Assembly (NCBI GenBank): GCA_021292105.1
Contig: CM037874.1
Location: forward strand, 41,715,809 to 41,779,808
DNA: 64,000 nt
Direction of reading: 5' to 3'
From: Anadara kagoshimensis
Taxonomy: Eukaryota > Mollusca > Bivalvia > Arcoida > Arcidae
Both the position numbers and the translations under genes were made by a program. The stretch's first letter is position 1; each line of letters opens with the position of its first letter. This document shows positions 61,560 through 64,000 of this stretch, piece after piece. The notes beneath the pieces are model-generated. The model was not told where the DNA came from. It worked only from the letters and a program-made list of their open reading frames with translations, and did not search any database.

Positions 61560-62632
61560 GAACAAAGACAGAGCAGAACACAGACATTTGTATTAGATGG
61601 TCAAGCATCAGACACAGTACCAGTTACATCAGGAGTCCCTCAAGGAACAGTTCTTGGACCAGTACTCTTCCTGGTATATATAAATGATCTGCCGGACTAC
61701 CTCAAACACAGTAAAATCAGATTGTTTGCAGATGACAGCATACTATACCTACCAGTGAAGACCGCCAGTGACTGCCACAAACTACAAGATCTCAATATAG
61801 CAGCAAAATGGGAAAAAGACTGGCTAATGGCTTTCCACCCAGATAAATGCACTGTCCTGTCCATAACCCAGAAGAAACAACAATTCCACTACAACTATAT
61901 CCTCCACAGCCACAGCCTCGAACATGTCACATCCGCAAAATATCTTGGTTTAACATTACAGTCAAATCTCAAATGGGACAGCCATATAAACAAAATCACT
62001 TCAACAGCAAATAAAACCTTAGGATTCATCAAAAGAAAAATCAAAACAACAAACGAAAACATCAAAAAGTCGAGCATACCAGGCACTAGTAAGACCAAAA
62101 CTGGGATACTGCTGCTCAGCCTGGGATCCACACCATTCGGACCAAATAAGTAAACTAGAAAAATTCAAAGAAGAGCAGCCAGATACACCTGTAACAGATA
62201 CCACAACACCAGCAGTGTATCTGATATGTTAACAACATTAAAGTGGACAACATTACAACACGCAGAGAAGAACGCAGACTCAAAACAAGACTGGTCATGA
62301 TGTACAAAATTACCCACAAACTCGTTAAAATTGACACAGACAACATACTAATCCCAGTAGACGACAGAATACGTAAATCCCATCCCTACTCCTACAAACA
62401 CATCTACACATCAAAGGACAACTTCAAATATTCATTTTTTCTATTTACAATTATTCAATGGAATCTTTTACCGGCATACATAATACATAGTTTTAATCAC
62501 TATTCAGTTTTTCACTTTGCACATCACAACTGCATACTTACACCAAAAATTTTCTTTATTTCCACACATGCGAACAATATGTAATCTTCTGATAAGAAGG
62601 AATATTGTATATTGAAAGAAGAAGAAGAAGAT
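61560..62632 (+). pseudogene. CR1/jockey-like LINE, RT part, 5'-truncated
   Basis: Plus-strand reverse transcriptase from the palm onward. VPVTSGVPQGTVLGP (about 61,620-61,662) and the catalytic FADD (61,725-61,736) come first, then the thumb region (HPDKCTVLSIT, SAKYLGLTLQSNLKWDSHI). The frame shifts at about 62,065-62,075 into RAYQALVRPKLGYCCSAWDP, and again at about 62,255 into RREERRLKTRLVMMYKI. It stops at 62,584 and ends in a (GAA)n tail at about 62,617-62,632. Endonuclease and fingers are missing. SGVPQGTVLGP and FADD suggest the CR1/jockey group; exact clade not assignable. Confidence 0.88.
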
Positions 62633-62924
62633 AACGGAACATTACCAACCAGTAACAGCCAAATGATGAATTATTGATAATGATTTATACACGATTGAGT
62701 TCAGAGATTTACAACCTCAAGGAAAGAGGATGGTTGGTCGGTAGTTATACATCATATCGTCAATTTGCATATATGGCCCCTGAGGTGCGCAACTCTTGAT
62801 CTACTTTGCATACATTATTTTAAATTAAAATTAACAACGGACATGCAGACTTTATCTTGACAACTAGTAAATGTCACCGATATTAGTACAAATGGTCCTC
62901 GTCATTAACAAAATTGAACCCTGA

Positions 62925-63065
62925 ACCATAGAGGTCGTGTGATTAAAAGCTTATGCTCTTAACCAGTAGGCAACCGTAGCCCAGAGCAAATGAACCCTGG
63001 ACCATAGGCACCCTGTGGTAAAAGGTCAATGCCTTAACCACTAGGCAACCGTAGTCCAGGGGCAG
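62925..63065 (-). repeat. Two tRNA-like SINE-head fragments in tandem
   Basis: Two about 70-bp units each hold, on the minus strand, GGTTGCCTA(c/g)TGGTTAAG, an A-box-like sequence, preceded by ctacggttgcc. No B box or cloverleaf follows, so these are not tRNA genes. Confidence 0.5.
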
Positions 63066-63706
63066 ATGATGGCTGTTGCATGCAATAGAACACCAACTGT
63101 ACAATACAACAGAAAGAAATCAGAAAGCTAAAAGTCAGAAGTATAAGAATTGAGAGAGCGCCCCGGTAAGGGCGAGTGGTCGAATATCCATCACGGAAAT
63201 ACTCAACCACCTTCCCGTTTTACATCGGAGACTGCTCCGACATTTACACTATTCTGTTAAGAACAGCGCGGGAAGTATTGCTTGTCATCTTCGCGCAATG
63301 TTGTGGTATATAAATATACCTGATTTCACTTCATTGTCGTGTCGTAAATTAATTTATTTGACATTTTCTTTGTAAATGCGTATTTCATTTTATGCTTAAT
63401 GTAGGTATAAAGATAAAAAATCATACCATTTTTGTGTTCATCAATTTTATCACATTGTTATTGATTTATTGAAATATTAGATAAAATACAATTAAAATTG
63501 TTCTTAGTTTTACAAAACCACATAACTCTTTACTACCACAATATATATTAACGAATGGTGAACACAGTTCCAGGTGAAAAACATGCACGACTTACCTATA
63601 CGATTAATGACATGTATAAAACTTGACTCAGAGTACTACGGACAAAAATCAACGCGTTGATAAAAGACACAAATACACACTATGGCAAAGACAGTGAAAA
63701 TAAACA
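63066..63706. other. No gene seen
   Basis: A TATA-like tatataaatata occurs at about 63,307 without a supported gene after it. Confidence 0.4.
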
Positions 63707-63748
<42 letters not shown>

Positions 63749-64000
63749 TATAGCGCTTAACGCAAGTGCTATACACAAAGGCACACATAAACGCACATAT
63801 TGCCTTGAACACAAACACCTACACATTGCAGTATTAGCACAAACACAAAACTCGTGGTGCTTAATCTTACCAAAAACACTTGCAAATGCACATTGTGCTT
63901 TAGCTTACCACAAACATAAATACACATTGTGGTGCGTAACGGAAACATACACATTGCGGTACTAAAACACACACACACACACCGTGACATGCCCTTTGAA
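63707..64000. repeat. CA-rich block, direct copy 2
   Basis: Same block as 61,107-61,427, in the same orientation, with small substitutions (ttatagcgctt for ttatagagctt). It ends at gacatgccctttgaa and runs out of the window. Confidence 0.85.

Overview
Eukaryotic, AT-rich, intron-containing DNA, most likely from a marine mollusc and probably a bivalve. The evidence is an IL-17-family cytokine exon, a selenocysteine-type thioredoxin reductase, several tRNA-headed SINEs that share one 3' tail, non-LTR retrotransposons, many MITEs and long satellites. There is no bacterial gene organisation. Almost every short open frame is either a transposon remnant or chance. The genus is an inference that I cannot prove from sequence.

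Layout. 1-13.4 kb: repeat-rich DNA with a broken mariner transposase, an IL-17 exon on the minus strand carrying two frame lesions, a pogo-like element, MITEs, four SINE copies and the 3' end of a LINE. 13.5-19.7 kb: satellite 1 (50/56-bp monomers). 19,698-20,697: exactly 1000 N. 20.7-33.76 kb: satellite 2 (63-bp monomers, about 207 copies, with a 17-monomer higher-order unit). 33.9-35.45 kb: the last three coding exons of thioredoxin reductase (TXNRD), ending Gly-Cys-UGA-Gly-stop. Satellite 2 therefore lies immediately upstream, apparently in a TXNRD intron.

36-45.7 kb: MITEs, a 1.6-kb hAT-like element lying 8 bp past the donor of a possible signal-peptide exon, a nested SINE and little else. 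45.7-55 kb: one minus-strand LINE (L1-type ORF1 plus APE/RT ORF2) whose ORF2 is split by a 4.64-kb insert at 46,181-50,822. The coding sequence resumes in frame on the far side. The insert carries inverted 25-nt sequences near its ends, an unrecognised minus-strand frame, a possible two-exon mini-gene with a DR1/CCAAT promoter, SINEs, a Helitron-like copy and three AGGTCA-rich tandem units. 55-64 kb: microsatellites, a 62-bp tandem array, MITEs, a strong hairpin and a CR1/jockey-like LINE lying between two direct copies of a 300-bp CA-rich block.

The only gene I call with high confidence is TXNRD. The IL-17 exon is clear in family but damaged. Single-base indels recur in the satellites near the gap, in IL-17 and in the LINEs, so some apparent pseudogenisation may be long-read consensus error.
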